DNA of 64,000 nt from Pempheris klunzingeri (taxonomy: Eukaryota; Chordata; Actinopteri; Acropomatiformes; Pempheridae): the NCBI RefSeq assembly GCF_042242105.1, contig NC_092028.1, positions 10,773,338 to 10,837,337 on the forward strand, in the 5' to 3' direction. A program made the translations under genes and the position numbers. The first letter of the stretch is position 1; each line of letters begins with the position of its first letter. The notes below the pieces were generated by a model. The model made no database searches. It had not been told where the DNA came from and was given only the letters and a program-made list of their open reading frames with translations. This document shows, one piece after another, positions 12,724 through 25,247 of the stretch.

Positions 12724-14829
12724 GTACATGCCTCACTGGGTTGTGACATCTTAAAATCACGAACATGTGGATAATCATGTTTTCAGAAGGTCATTATGTA
12801 TCAAACTGTTACGTGGGCTGAAATACTAATGTTAAAAATCCTATTAAATACTGCCTGTGATGCTTTCGAATAGGGCTTTAGGATTCTGTGTTTCATTTTA
12901 GAGGTGGTTTGCATTTCCTACATTTCTACCAGTTATTATGTAAAAACAAGAACATCTCACTTCTCGTTTTAAAGGCCCTGCCCACCAACAGGACATTTAG
13001 AGCACATGCGCTCACTTATTTTATCCAGTTGGACCTCTTCTTGTGGGGGTGAACAACCTGTGCTTGATCGACATCCTATCCCTCTCTTGCTAAGGCCGGT
13101 CACCTTATTGGTGCTTCAGTCTCCTCCAGTCTCCTGTAACTCTTTCATAGCTCAGTTTCAAGCACAGTCTAATCAACCAGAATGACTGAAAAGTTTTCAG
13201 TTACTCTAGTTTATTAGACTGTTCACACAGTGTATACAAAAACCTTGCATCCCACACAGGTGTCTTCACTGAAAACACCGGTGTGGGATGCAAGGGTTTT
13301 AGGGTGTGTCATCCCACAGCTTACTACTGACGTACAACAGAAGATAGAGTGAGATAAGTGAGTCTCATCTCATCCTTATGATACAGTGAAAACATGAGGA
13401 AATCCATCATGGAGGATATTAAGTTCAGTCAAACAATCAAGTTGAAAAAACGATCAAGTTGAGCAATGTAGTTGAGAGGTTTTTTCCTGCAGTATTAGCA
13501 ATTAGCATCCTAAATAGAATAGATGTGTTACAGCCTGCGGAGGGGAAGCCTGAGCATAACACAAAGAAAGTGACTCCCAAAGACAGCAGACGCTGTCCCA
13601 ACAGAATCGATCTATTATCAGCTAGTTCTCAGCTTCGGGGTGAGAAAAGGCCTAACCAATAAACAAAACATTTTATGAAAACATCAACTGAATTTCCCAA
13701 GTGAAGAAAAGAAAATGAAAGAAAATACAGGGCTCTTACCTGTCTCCCTAACAAAAACACAGGAGATAAAGGAATCAAAAGAAAAGCCTTTGCTTAGTTC
13801 ATAGTTCATTCTAAGTCATCCCAAAAACAAGGTGGCACAGAAGGAGAAGGAGTGAAGTTGGTCTCAGCAGGTGCCATTTTAGGATAGCAGGTGTGCAATC
13901 AGGCCCCCGGCCAATCAGCCTCCACCATCACCGCCACCACCTGGCCAACAGAACAGGGCAAAAGCACCACCCTCAGGCAGGGAGGAAACACAACAGAAAC
14001 AGTCACATCTGAATTATGACCTGGGCAAGATGGACCTTGTAGTGGCATCTTTTTGATAGAGGGGCACTAAGTTTAATACAAGTTTCTAATTAACTTTGTG
14101 CAAAGTCTGCCTAACATCAAACAGTCACTGATTAGGAGATCAAAGCAGGAAATTATCAATTTATTCTGAAATTAACCATCATAAGTTCAATTTTCCTTAA
14201 TGATCACTAGTGCCTCTGAAGAGACGGGCTCAATAGCATTCTGGTGGAACAGCCTCTATAGAGTCTAACGTGGTTCAGTGGCTACCTGCTGATCATTTTG
14301 GAAGAAGTATTCAGATTCTTTGCTTAAATAAAAGTACTAATAGCACAGTATGTTGTACAGTGCTTGTTGTTCTGTGGTGTTGACAAGGCATAATGTAGAA
14401 CTGTGGGTGTTCACTGCCCCCTACTGGTCAGATTGATGAACTACAACTTCAGTATCATAATTACTAGGCCCGTCTGGACAACTCTTCATTTGTGTGATTA
14501 TCTGGAGCAACAGTGGAAACATCGGTATTAGTGGTCACTGCGTTAGTAAAGAGTCGTCGTAATAACAGTTTGGTGGTGTGGTGACCTTCACTGCATGATG
14601 ACATATCATTTCAGGGGTTTGCAGCTGGAGGCGGTGTGGAGTCCCTCACTGCTCCTCCATAGGCTGCAGCTGCTCTGATGCTCTCTGCGGTTCGGTGGTG
14701 ATGAAATGACATTTAGAAGAAAGAGGACATCACATCCGCAGCCGCAAAATACGGAATCCGTTTCCTCTCGTTTCGAAAAGTCATCGAAAACCCGCAAGTT
14801 TCTTTTTCTCTCTCAGTTTCTCTGTTAGG
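12724..14829. other. Intergenic stretch between the ankfn1-type gene and the GIMAP-like gene
   Basis: I see no coding exon. The stretch holds the strong inverted repeat at 13239-13300 (listed separately). The segment just before 14830 is the likely promoter and 5' UTR of the GIMAP-like gene. Confidence 0.5.
13239..13300. repeat. Near-perfect 25-bp inverted repeat (62-nt hairpin)
   Basis: The left arm 13239-13263 and right arm 13275-13300 are reverse complements, apart from one single-base bulge and one mismatch. An 11-nt loop lies at 13264-13274. The core arm reads TTGCATCCCACAC, with its complement on the right. It could be a fragment of a palindromic mobile element (MITE type) or a folded RNA; no flanking target-site duplication was recognised. 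Confidence 0.85.
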
Positions 14830-16171
14830 ATGTCATCATCTGAAAATGGTGCGTCACAGGAAGGTATGTAGATCTCTGCTATCACACTTATTATTGATCA
14901 GGGTGCTCTGCAGGCTATTATTCACATACAAAACAATCACACTACTTTATATATATCATATGGAATCAAACAACATAGTCTGTATTACAAATATCAGCGC
15001 AATATGATCACTTAAATCTTAAGTGCTCCATAGAAAATGAGGAATTTTGGAATATCTGCTTTCAGTGTGCTTGATATTATTACTGTCAAACCAATATAGA
15101 GTTATAATAAAATACATGTATGTCCTATGATGTTGTTTTGCGACAGTCTGTGAGGCATCGCCCCCTACGTCAGAGGGTGATGAACCCCTGAGGATTGTTC
15201 TGCTGGGGAGGACTGGAACAGGCAGAAGCTCAACAGGCAACACCATCCTGGGCAAGCCAGCCTTCTGGGTCGATGTCTCCCCCTGTTCTGTCACCACACA
15301 GTGCCGGAGACAGACTGGCACTGTGGGCGGGAGGAGCATCTCTGTGATAGACACTCCAGGTTTCTTCCACACACACCTGTCCCCTGAGGAGGTCATGGCT
15401 GAGGTGGCACGGTGCATTGTCCTGTCGTCTCCGGGACCCCACGCCTTCTTGGTGACTCTTCAGCCCGGCAGGTTCACCCAGGAGGAGAGGGGCGCCTTAG
15501 ACTGGATGAAGGCTACGTTTGGGCCTGGAGTCACCAGGTTTACCACGGTGCTGTTCACCTGGGGGGACCAGCTTCATGGCAAACGCATTGAGGACTTTCT
15601 GGAAGAGAGCGATGAGCTGTCGGAATTTGTCAGTAGCTGCCAGGGGGGGTATCAGGTCTTTGATAACAGTGAGCAGGACAAGGCAGCGGAGTGCTCGCAA
15701 CAAGTCGCACAGCTTCTGAAGAAGATAGACACGGCTGTGGTGAACAATGGAAGCGGTTGCTATAGCAACGAAATGCTCAAGGAGGCTGAGATGGCCATCA
15801 GAAAGGCACAAGAGAGGATTCTGGGAGATAGAGGACACAAGGTGGAGTCCCCTCAGCATGGGCCAAAGTTAGAGAGCAGGAGGGAAGAGGAGGAGAGGAG
15901 GAGGGAGGAGGAAGAGGCCAGGAAAAGGGCGGAGAAGCTTTTCTGGTGCGAGCTGGTGAGTGCGTTGGGTCAAGGTGCAGCAGTGGGGGCAGGGATCATG
16001 GGGAAAGACAAAGAGAAAGGGAAAGCAGTGAAGAAGACGAAGGTGGTGGAGAAGGCAGTGGCTCTGGCAGCATCACCGCTCTCGATCACTTCAGCTGCAA
16101 AAATGGTGGGAGGAGCTGTGAGAGAAGGAAGCAAAGTGTTGTATAAACACAAAAAAACTTTCCTGCATTGA
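14830..16171 (+). CDS. AIG1/GIMAP-family GTPase-like protein, 2 coding exons, 352 aa
   Basis: Exons 14830-14863 and 15147-16171, joined by a GT-AG intron in phase 1. The ATG at 14830 has A at -3 and encodes a short polar N-terminus. The G1 region (residues 32-47) reads GRTGTGRSSTGNTILG, which is the AIG1 signature including TGN, but the P-loop lysine is arginine (R38). The G3 motif DTPG follows (IDTPGFF), and a G4-like FTWGDQL is present. After the G domain comes a Glu/Arg-rich, probably coiled-coil segment (about residues 245-265) and an Ala/Gly-rich, basic C-terminus without a clear transmembrane helix. GIMAP GTPases regulate lymphocyte survival and assemble on membranes; fish carry many of them. 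Which member this is cannot be said. The neighbours (ankfn1-type, kdelr3) are unrelated and no sister GIMAP copy is seen in the window. Confidence 0.88.
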
Positions 16172-16477
16172 GGGATACATGACTCTGACTGTACTGAGTG
16201 AGGCGTGTTCGGGACACAGTGGAGCCTACGGTCAGCACAGAGGTGATGGTGTGTGAATGAGAAAGCCATTTAGCTTGAGTTTTTCCACCATCACATCATC
16301 CATCTAATGCTATCAGTCTATTTCACATCTGCACAATGCACAAGTACTTTCAGACCACACTGTCACGTGTGCATGTGTGATCTCTACAAAGATGTAAACG
16401 TCCTCGTGTGTTTCAGTCCACATGGATTAGTCACAAAGAACACGGCCACACCTTTGAATTGAGAGAAATCACGTTAT

Positions 16478-16483
16478 AATAAA
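16478..16483 (+). terminator. Polyadenylation signal AATAAA of the GIMAP-like gene
   Basis: This canonical hexamer lies about 310 nt after the stop codon, with no other AATAAA in between noticed. It is the best candidate 3' end for the GIMAP-like transcript, which converges on kdelr3. Confidence 0.5.
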
Positions 16484-17520
16484 TGCAATGTCATAAAAAA
16501 ATGGTGTCCAAGACATTTATAAGTGTCAAAAACGGGTTCATCTTTCACAGAAATCCAACATGCTCCATTTTTCCACTTTTTTTTTTTATCCCTGACACGA
16601 CAAGACAGCTCGGTCATGGAAAACGACCCATGAAAGACAAAAAAGCATTTACCCTTTACCTAAAACTCTGCAGCACTTTTCTGTTCCATCTTTGGCTTCA
16701 TTTAAGACATGACGACATGTTTAGCCCTTTTTTCTCCCCACGAAGAAATACATTGAAATACAAAAGACGCCGATTAAAACGAAATACAAAAAGTAACAGA
16801 CCTGCAATTAGGGTCGAAATTGTTTGCACATAATACAGTAAGCTAATCAGGAAGTGTCTAACACTACAGAACCAAAGAGGAAGACACTTTGTGGAAGACT
16901 ACGGAGTGCACATTTACAAACACAATACTTGTCATTACTGGAAATCTTGTAAGGCTTAGTTCATCCAACTTGTGGTGGTGATTGGATGAAATACAGAAAT
17001 CTCTGACATGAGATTATGGGCACTTTTTGACACATCTGCATCTGTACCGTGTGGAAACTGAAGCTACATACAATCCACCTGAGTGCTGTACATAAAAGCT
17101 ACAGCCAACCTCATTTACACTTGACTAACAGTCTCCAGAGCCAAAGTCTCTCTGAGAATCTAAAAGGGAAAGTAAAGACAAATACACAGTTACCATAGTG
17201 TTACTCACTTGCCTGAATTTGAAATTCCACATGTACATCAGGGACACATTTCCAGTGTCACATTTGCATCTTATAAAGAAAGAAAAAAAACCCATACATA
17301 CATCACACACTTCTGACCACAACAGCGCATGTACACACACACACGCTTGCAAACATACAGGCTCACACAGACAGAAGATTTCTAGAGGTGTACTCATTTT
17401 GGTCTACAGGTTGGCGTCAGACCATCAGTCCCATTGCTAAATACGGGTACAGTTGAAGGGCAAATTCTGTGTTCAGATGCTGAACTGCAGCTTGGTGACT
17501 GAACGGCACACACTTATGTT
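16484..17520. other. Convergent intergenic region and kdelr3 3' UTR
   Basis: The GIMAP-like (+) and kdelr3 (-) genes converge here. Most of it is probably the kdelr3 3' UTR on the minus strand. I did not find a clear minus-strand AATAAA. A short CA-rich run lies near 17332-17345. Confidence 0.4.
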
Positions 17521-19620
17521 TTAAATGGGCATCGGCAGGGTCATCTTTCCTCTTCCTCGAAGCACTGCAGACAGGCAGAAGACAAAGAGGGAGAAGCTTA
17601 AGTGTCTAGCTAATAGTAATACAGTAACTCAGTTGTACTGTAGATTTCATAACCATTAAACTTCTTAGTCACTTATCATGTGCATGTCCACATATGTTAC
17701 TCTGTTTATCATTGGAAAATGCTAGTTTGGCCATTTTTAGCTATAAAAGACTGAGACGCTGGCTTTGGTAAATTATAATGAGCATTTGTCCTTCTTTTTG
17801 ATATTTCATAGATGAGGTTATTGATTACTCAAAACTAAAAATACCTATTAATTGCAGCTCTATAGACTAACAAACAACAGTAATGCTACAATTAATAAAT
17901 GATTATGTATACAAATAAGAATTCCCTGATTGATCTAAAATGATCACAGTTGAAATCAGCCACCGGTCTCCACAGTCAATAATATTTTAATACTTAATCA
18001 TCCCTAAGTAGGTCTTTACTCACCCCTTGTGACATAAAGGTAGAAGAAATCGCAGTAGAAAATGGTCTGCACGACGCCAGACACCACAGCGATCTGGTCG
18101 AAGAAGCCCTCGGTGTGGTAACGCCACACCCAGTTGGCTATGTAGAGGGTTCGGTAGAGGCCGAGGAAGAACAGGTAGTGGGTGGTGATGGACTCTGCCT
18201 CACCGGTCTTGGTGATCATGAAGAGCTGTGGCATTATGGCCACTGCCTCCAGGAAGATGGAGAAGGTCCACAGGATCTGGATGGAACCAGTGGGAGGGAA
18301 ACACATGAGTTCTGCTGAAGTTAAACCCTTAAACCAAAGGGTGAAAGTACAAATGCAAAGAGCTGTCGTGTTTGGCGGCCTATATAAGCAACATTAATAG
18401 AAATCAAACTTAAACTGACTGTATATCCCTGAAGCTGCATGCTTATAAGCAATATTGATCTTGTGATACAATAGCTCTAAAGCTTTTCCACACATAGATT
18501 CTCATGTACAGAAGATACAATATGAGGGCTTATTTACCTCCATTGGGGTGAAAGCATAATTTTCCAGGAATGAGAGCCCGATGACTGGCACCAACAGGAA
18601 CTCCACGCGGAATGTGTCATTTTCTGAGTCGTACGAGTTCCTTAAGCGCATGTAGATCAGGTACACGGTAGCATAGGACAGAGCCAGAAACACCACCTGA
18701 GAGAAGAGCGGCATAGTGAGTAAAGGCTACTCTGAAATGGAAGCAAGACATGCAACCTGTCCATGGCAGTTTAGCAGGTCTAACTGACTATGGTCAGCTG
18801 GGCATAGTTTCTACACATGTGTGAATGTGGATTGGACTGTCTAAGCAAGTATGTGTGCATTTGTGCCACTAGTTCAGTGGACATGCCTTATCTAACTGAA
18901 GACAAAAAATAGTCATTGTAACTTTGTGCCCTTGCGTGAGCTTTGCTTTGGGTTTTCACTGGGGTTAGTTAAAATGTAAACTTCAGGCGAAAACACTTGT
19001 CTGTTACCTTCATGACCGTGTTGTAAGGAGAGATGAAGACCGTGAACAAGTCAAGGTACCTGGTGGTGAACACAAGTGCAAACAGCACCTGAGACTTCCC
19101 AGAGATGCCTATAGAGAGAGAAAAAAAAAGTTCCATCAATGGCTCGTGTGCAGTCAAAAGCAAGAGTCAGGAAAGGAAAATGCTGTTTCCCTCAATTCCA
19201 TGATTTAACAGCAAAAGAAGACATTGTTTTTTTTATATAGGTTGCCTTAAAGGTGTAGGTTGCTGTTTGATAAGTGGAGCAGGAGGTAGATTGCTTTGTT
19301 AACACTGCCACGTCGCTCCCACTCCTGCAGAACTACTCACCATCATGCAAATAGCCATAATGCATTTGACTGATATCCACAATAACGTCTCTCCGTATTT
19401 GTGAACACAGTCACGTCAGTCTCTACACTGATCTGAACTGCATGCATGCATGCTGCTGTGGTGAAGCTATACAATCTTATCAGTGTGCATTGAGGTAAAG
19501 TGCAGTGATGTGTGCCAGTGTCACCCTACCAGCACAGGACTTGGACCTCCATATCTTCAGAAGCAGGATGATGATAGCCACCAGATGTGACACGTCACCC
19601 GCCAGGCGAAAGACGTTCAT
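17521..19620 (-). CDS. kdelr3: ER lumen protein-retaining receptor (KDEL receptor 3), 5 exons, 215 aa
   Basis: Exons in transcript order: 19620-19530, 19108-19008, 18696-18538, 18276-18024, 17564-17521. The phases close to 216 codons including stop, and all introns are GT-AG. The protein is a seven-helix PQ-loop-like membrane protein starting [13 protein letters not shown] and including [18 protein letters not shown], the [10 protein letters not shown] segment and the YRTLYIANW helix. It binds C-terminal KDEL-type signals in the Golgi and returns escaped ER chaperones through COPI vesicles. The tail ends MTLPMPI; the LPMP ending is the KDELR3 pattern, whereas KDELR1 and 2 end differently, and synteny with kcnj4 agrees. 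Length matches the family (212-215 aa). Transcription is leftward, and a UPR-type element lies ~290 bp upstream of the ATG. Confidence 0.96.
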
Positions 19621-19908
19621 GTTGTTTATTTTCCGCTTCAATCCCAAAAAACCTTAACACGACTCACGGGCTTTAGGCGTCCTCGGGAAAAGGGGCAGAG
19701 TTGTTTGCTCAACGAGAAGCGAACACTCTTCGTGAAAAGACGTGTTAAAATGCTAAATACAGAAGCTAACAGCTACACAGTGAACTCCGACTGCTCGTTA
19801 GCTCGTTGTCTAAACGCATACAGGTAAACAGAGATGAAGACTCCTAAGTCCACTCACTAACTCAGCTGTGGCTGAAGGGGTCTGACAGAAAAGTAGTTTC
19901 AGAGGAGG

Positions 19909-19917
19909 TGACGTGGC
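19909..19917. promoter_or_regulatory. UPRE-type element TGACGTGGC upstream of kdelr3
   Basis: The nonamer is an exact match to the known UPRE core TGACGTGG(A/C) bound by XBP1/ATF6. It lies about 290 bp upstream of the kdelr3 ATG. KDEL receptors, KDELR3 in particular, are induced by ER stress, so the site fits its gene. No full ERSE (CCAAT-N9-CCACG) was found beside it. Confidence 0.55.
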
Positions 19918-19999
19918 TGACAGCTCGGACACCAGTAACCATCGCCAAGCGGACATCGCCACATTAACGCTTCCTGTTCCGGTTCTGGTTTTTCAAAGT

Positions 20000-22900
20000 A
20001 AAACTCGAATTAGTCACCGCGAGGTCCTCTATTGAGAAAAAACGGCGATGATACATAAAGTTTGCCAGCCTTGTTATTAAGCTCATAGTGTATTCCATGT
20101 TGCCAAATATTATCGGGCTATTTGATATTTTAAAAGACGTGACCACTTTATTGTGAAGGCAAAATCACATTGTACTGCTAACTTGACACAACTTGGGTCC
20201 CCAAGAAGTACATCCCTGATTGAACAGCAGATGGCGACAGGCAGCAGGCAATAAGGAGTTACACCCCGCTTTTCAAAGAACTGGATATAGAAATAGATAT
20301 TTCTTTCGTTAGAACTCAGAACTTTATTCGGAGTCTCTATTTTCCAGTATCAGATTACTCTCGTTTGATTCACGAGACTTCTTAGGGAATTATGAGGAAA
20401 TCACAAACCAGTAAACCAAAGTTTTACCATTTTATTCCCTACCATAAAGGTCCAAATGCTATTTCAAAGCCTTTTCCATACTGTCAGGAAAATAATTCTA
20501 TAAGAGTATAAGTTTAGTTGCTCTAAATGTAGTTAAATCTATAATCATCATTTTGGGGGCATTTTCTACCTTTAGCACAAGAGTGAGAAAGATCAAGGTC
20601 CCACTGCTGTTCATGGTGCATGAGGGTGGTCCTGCTTTGCTTTCCTGTGAACCTGGAACATTCATCAGTATCTATTTTATACTATGTCTTCTCCCGCTGT
20701 GTAATGAGCTCTTTCTATGTGTTATTCTCAGTTAAATGAGATTGAATGAGCATAAAAGTTTTTGTTGAATGCAGACAGAGTACTTTCTCTCCTAAGGTAA
20801 ATGCCACAGTCAGACTGGCAGACAATGTCACATGTTTACTTTTACCCTAATTTGTGAGGAACTTTATCCTCAAACCTTTTTATTTTTTTTACCCGGTGAG
20901 GGCTGACAGCTTTGTATATGCTGCTTTGTTATATTTTAAAATACCCTCCACCCTCTCTGTCTTCACCACCTGCCTCCCTTTCCTCCTTATTCTGCTGTCT
21001 GAATCACTGTCAAAACCTAAATCTACGCGCCCCCCATTTCTCATCACATGGCGTCTCCCTTTCTATCAAATCCCACCGTCTCCACCTCCTCCTTCGTCTT
21101 TCCTCTTAATCCACAAACTGCAGCTGAATTCGGACATCACGCACATCCTCCTGCTCCCCTGCATCCCACTCTCATGTTTGATGTCATAAAATGAGCACAG
21201 GGCACCTGAGATTACACAGGATATGCTGCCAGCCTACTTATATTGCATCCGTGGTGGTGCAGAGAAGTGAGGGGGCACCGCACACCAACGAAGAGTGCAC
21301 AGCTTCTTTATACACCCCTGACGCATCCAGCATGGAGTCTGCCCCCTTTTTCTGTCACTATGTTGTTCAAGTGAAGTATTATTCTCAAGCAGAAGTGTTA
21401 ATATTGTCTAAAAATCTGATCAACCATGAACAGGGAGGAAAGGGAGAAAGAAACACACAGTTAAATATCAATTATGCCATAAAATGATGCTCTACTAGTC
21501 TCCTATGGGTGATTTATTCTAGACAAATGTACTCTAGAGGACATCCTCTGGTTAGAGCTGACCCATACATTGGCTACCGTAATGAGTGTGTGCTGAGCAA
21601 AAGGTTATGGGAACTAATCTGACACCGAGACCTGATTAGTAGCTATTTATACATACACACAGTCCAGTCTGCCCTGAGGTCTGCCTCGTCATCTCCTCCT
21701 CAGATGCTGGACTGTGCGCCTGATCAGCCTGTTCGTAACCCTCTTCTTCTTTTTTTTACTGTAATGGTACCCAGACATTTAATGTGTGACTCTGTTTAAA
21801 ACCTCCAAAGGTCTGTGGGTGAGAATACCCTGAGCTGTGAGCGCTGACACTATAACCAGTAAAGGCTGTTATTATCTTAAAAACAAGACTTAAGGTAATT
21901 AATAGGTATACGCATCATCTGTTCCTATGCAAAGTTCAAATTAACCATCTGGAGCTTCCCTTTAAAGATGATAGATAATTACAGTTTTTAAGCCTTTATA
22001 GTATCTATAATTTAAGTCATATTTTAAGGCTTCAAAACATATCTTTATGACTTTTACATAGCTTAGCTTTATATTACATATTTATCAAGGTAATAATGAC
22101 AAAAGTGCTTTTATTCAAAAGGAGCAAATTTGCACAATAGACTTAGGGTTAGGTGCAGCTACAAACAAACATTTACTGATGTGCACACTACGGTTAGGAG
22201 TAAAATCTGACCCTGAATTAGTCTTTTTCAATCCAGTTTTCAAGGTCAGGGAAAAGAAAAACCCCTAACATGGCATTCTCACTTCCCTTCCAACTTTACA
22301 TGTTTAGTAATTCAAGAAAACCCTTCAGACAAATGGTCACTAAGATCAGCACATTTCTCTGTTCTGGGTCTACTGTTTCGATTGGCTGACCCGTACTAAC
22401 CTGCTGTACCCATCACACATGTTTAGAACTCTTTTGACCTGATGTGTGGACGCAGTCGTTAAGTGATACGCAGGCTTTATTCTCTCCCTTTATCAGTGTG
22501 TTCATGTGTATTGCTAAAATTGCCCTGGATTAGACAGCAGTATTTACTGTTATTTCTCACGGAGTCTTCATCATGTCATTCTCGACAGCAGATCTCTACA
22601 AGATTTCTGTCCATCTTGGCGTGCATGCTACCCTCAGAAGCTCCCTCTGTCTAAGTTTCTGTTTTCTGTTTACCTCACTGGTGCTGCTGCTTACAGTGCT
22701 GTGTCTCCATCCGCCCCCTCGTTCCTCCTCTGTGAATTTGTCATATGGGCAGATGCACACCCACATCCCTATTCAGAGGAAGAGATTTTGAAAAGAGGTA
22801 CCCCCCTGCTCTATAATTTAAAAGGGAGAGGGGCGGAAGGAGAGCAAGAGGTAGGGAGAGGGAGGGAGCGATGAGGGGGCTAAAGGAGAGATGTGGGAGG

Positions 22901-24600
22901 GGGTAGGAAGGGAGAGGGGCTGTTTCCATAGAAACTGTTTTGCTCAACTCATATTTCATATAATCATGTGGATTTTAAATGAAGGAATTCTAGATCAAAC
23001 CAGAAAATGTCTCTTGGGGTCTTTTTATTGGATGTAATGAGACTAATGTCAATCTTCATTAGCCAGCAGAATGGCTGTGAGAGCACACAAGTTATATAAA
23101 GTTATGCTTGTTTAGGTGGTTTTGAGGTCAGCTTGCAAGCATGTTGTCTTTCAGACTCTCTATTCTGACTTCTTATGGTTACAGCAACAAAGGTAGAAAA
23201 GTAAAGAATTCATACAGATGTTTCAAAGTCAACACTCCAAGTAATTTCAGCATTGGTGCAGCAATAAAAAATTGAAGAAGTTTAGAAACTTTTGAAATGA
23301 GCATAAGTGGAAAGTATATTTACTCCCATGCTACAACTTAAGCACAGGCTTTAAGTATGGCTTACTTTTTCCACTTTGGGAGACTTTAATGCAGCTGTAT
23401 TTTAGAGGGGACTGTTATGCTTTTTACTCCTCTACATTTACACTCTTATAGCTTGTAATTCTTTTTGCAAGGTAACACTGTAGCGACGAAAAATCAAAAA
23501 CAAGTCATATGAAAATATGATGTGATGCCCAACATTATAATATGATTGCTTGAAGGGCACCTGGCATCCCAACATTATTACATTAAAACACTGTTTATAC
23601 ATTGACACAAAAATGTGCCACACTAACAGGGACATTTATTAAAAAATGTAATTTTACTTTTGATTAAGTACATTTTACTAATTATACCTGTTTACATTTG
23701 TGTGCTCACATTTACTACCTGTGATGTGACATCAAAGATTATTGGGTGGGACTGTATCTATTGCCAATATCGCCAAAGACGCTCCCACCTCGCATTGCAC
23801 ATTTTTTAACTTCAAGTGTAACTTTACACTCATTAAAGAAGCAACCATGAATGTGAATGAGAGACATATTTAAGTTTATTTACAGTTACCCAGGAGGCCT
23901 AGGTGGTTAACCACAATCCCCCCCCAGTCTGCATATGACTGTGTACCTTTACTGCATCTCTCACTCTCTAGAACTGAACTGGAACTGGAACATTGCAGCT
24001 GAAACCAAGAGGGTGGCAGACAGATACTTCAACCGAATACTCGTAACACAATACTCATGTAGTGTATGCACAGTGTGTACCAAATGTGTATTTTCACTAC
24101 AGTTTTGATAGAAAAAAATACACTTCCCCAAAATCTTCAAACATTGTTCTCCTTCCAGAAGTTCTGCTCAGTCCCAGGTCACACTGATTGACACTATGCA
24201 GTTAAACAGTAACCAAAGAATGACCTTTTCCTCTTTGCGACGATTATGGAACGACTACAATATGTGAAGGGTCGCCCACTGTAGCATCACAGCACTTCAA
24301 GTTAAAGTGCAATTCAGCACAGAATGACGCAGGGCCGAAACACTGCTGCTGCGCTGCTTGAAACCATTAAACCAGCATTTTTTTTCTTCCCTGTGCAACT
24401 CTGTGTTGATGTGGCATTTAACATGTGTTAACAGACGCATGGAGTTATGTTTATGGTGTTTTAACTGTGCAGCTTTGAGGCAGAAAATGTGAAGGGATTA
24501 TGTTTACAGGCCAACTTACAGTAATAGGCTAATGTTATTATAATCATCGTGGTGATGCACAGTTTTTAACTATGATGGCAACACAACCGCTTTATTTCCA
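20000..24600. other. Gene-free intergenic region between kdelr3 and kcnj4
   Basis: kdelr3 and kcnj4 are divergent across this region. I see no coding exon, RNA gene or recognised mobile element. It holds AT-rich DNA, a purine-rich stretch on the + strand near 22815-22920 and short pyrimidine tracts. Confidence 0.5.
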
Positions 24601-24841
24601 AGCCCCCATATTTCTTTGTCTCCCACCTGTTACAGTATCATCTCTGTTGTTCCTCGAACAGTTAGCCTAGTAATCATGACTCAAACGAGTTCTTGCATGC
24701 TTACATGGGCACATCAGGCATTATCCAACACCTACACATGCTTAGAGTGCAGAGAAAAAAAGTGGCAGCCCCCCTGTGGTCTCACCTCCTCTCCTTTTGT
24801 CTCCTCGCTTCTCTTTTCTCAATTTCTCCTCTTTTTCCTCA

Positions 24842-24870
24842 CCTCTCCTCTCCTCTCCTCTCCTCTCCTC
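24842..24870. repeat. (CTCCT)n pyrimidine pentanucleotide repeat
   Basis: About six tandem CTCCT units lie in a longer pyrimidine-rich stretch (about 24780-24900), directly upstream of the candidate first kcnj4 exon. Such GA/CT tracts are common in promoters. Confidence 0.8.
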
Positions 24871-24904
24871 CTCCATCCATCCCTCTCCCCCTCCCTCCCT
24901 TCCA

Positions 24905-25247
24905 AACCCAGGCTCTGCAGAGGGGAGATTGACACAGCACTTTCAGCCCAGGGTGTATGAGTACACACAGGAGAGCGCGGACATACAGGATTATAGTCAG
25001 CGAAGGAGGCAGTGGAGGACAATAACGGATTAAAAGAGAGAAACAGAAAGTATAGAAGAATGAAGAAGGGATGAAGAAGAAACAAAAAGAAGAAACTAAA
25101 AAAGAATAAATGAAGGGATCACAGACCACAGGAATCTAAGGATGTGGGACCTTTGCCCTGGACAGTGAAAGTGGGATCTTGAAAAGTGAAGTGGTGGTTC
25201 ATCAGGAATTCAACGAAAAGACAAAAAAACAACAACTATCTTGCAGG
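24905..25247 (+). other. Candidate non-coding first exon of kcnj4
   Basis: This purine-rich stretch follows a long pyrimidine tract and ends in a strong donor, CAGG/GTGAGT, with the GT at 25248. It has stops in all frames, so it would be 5' UTR. The 5' edge is a guess. It is the best candidate for an upstream exon that splices to the exon starting near 30077. This is inference from splice signal and position only. Confidence 0.35.

Noticed and set aside
15019-15859. Minus-strand open frames over the GIMAP-like gene
   Set aside because: They are antisense shadows; the + strand frame carries the AIG1 motifs and clean splice sites.
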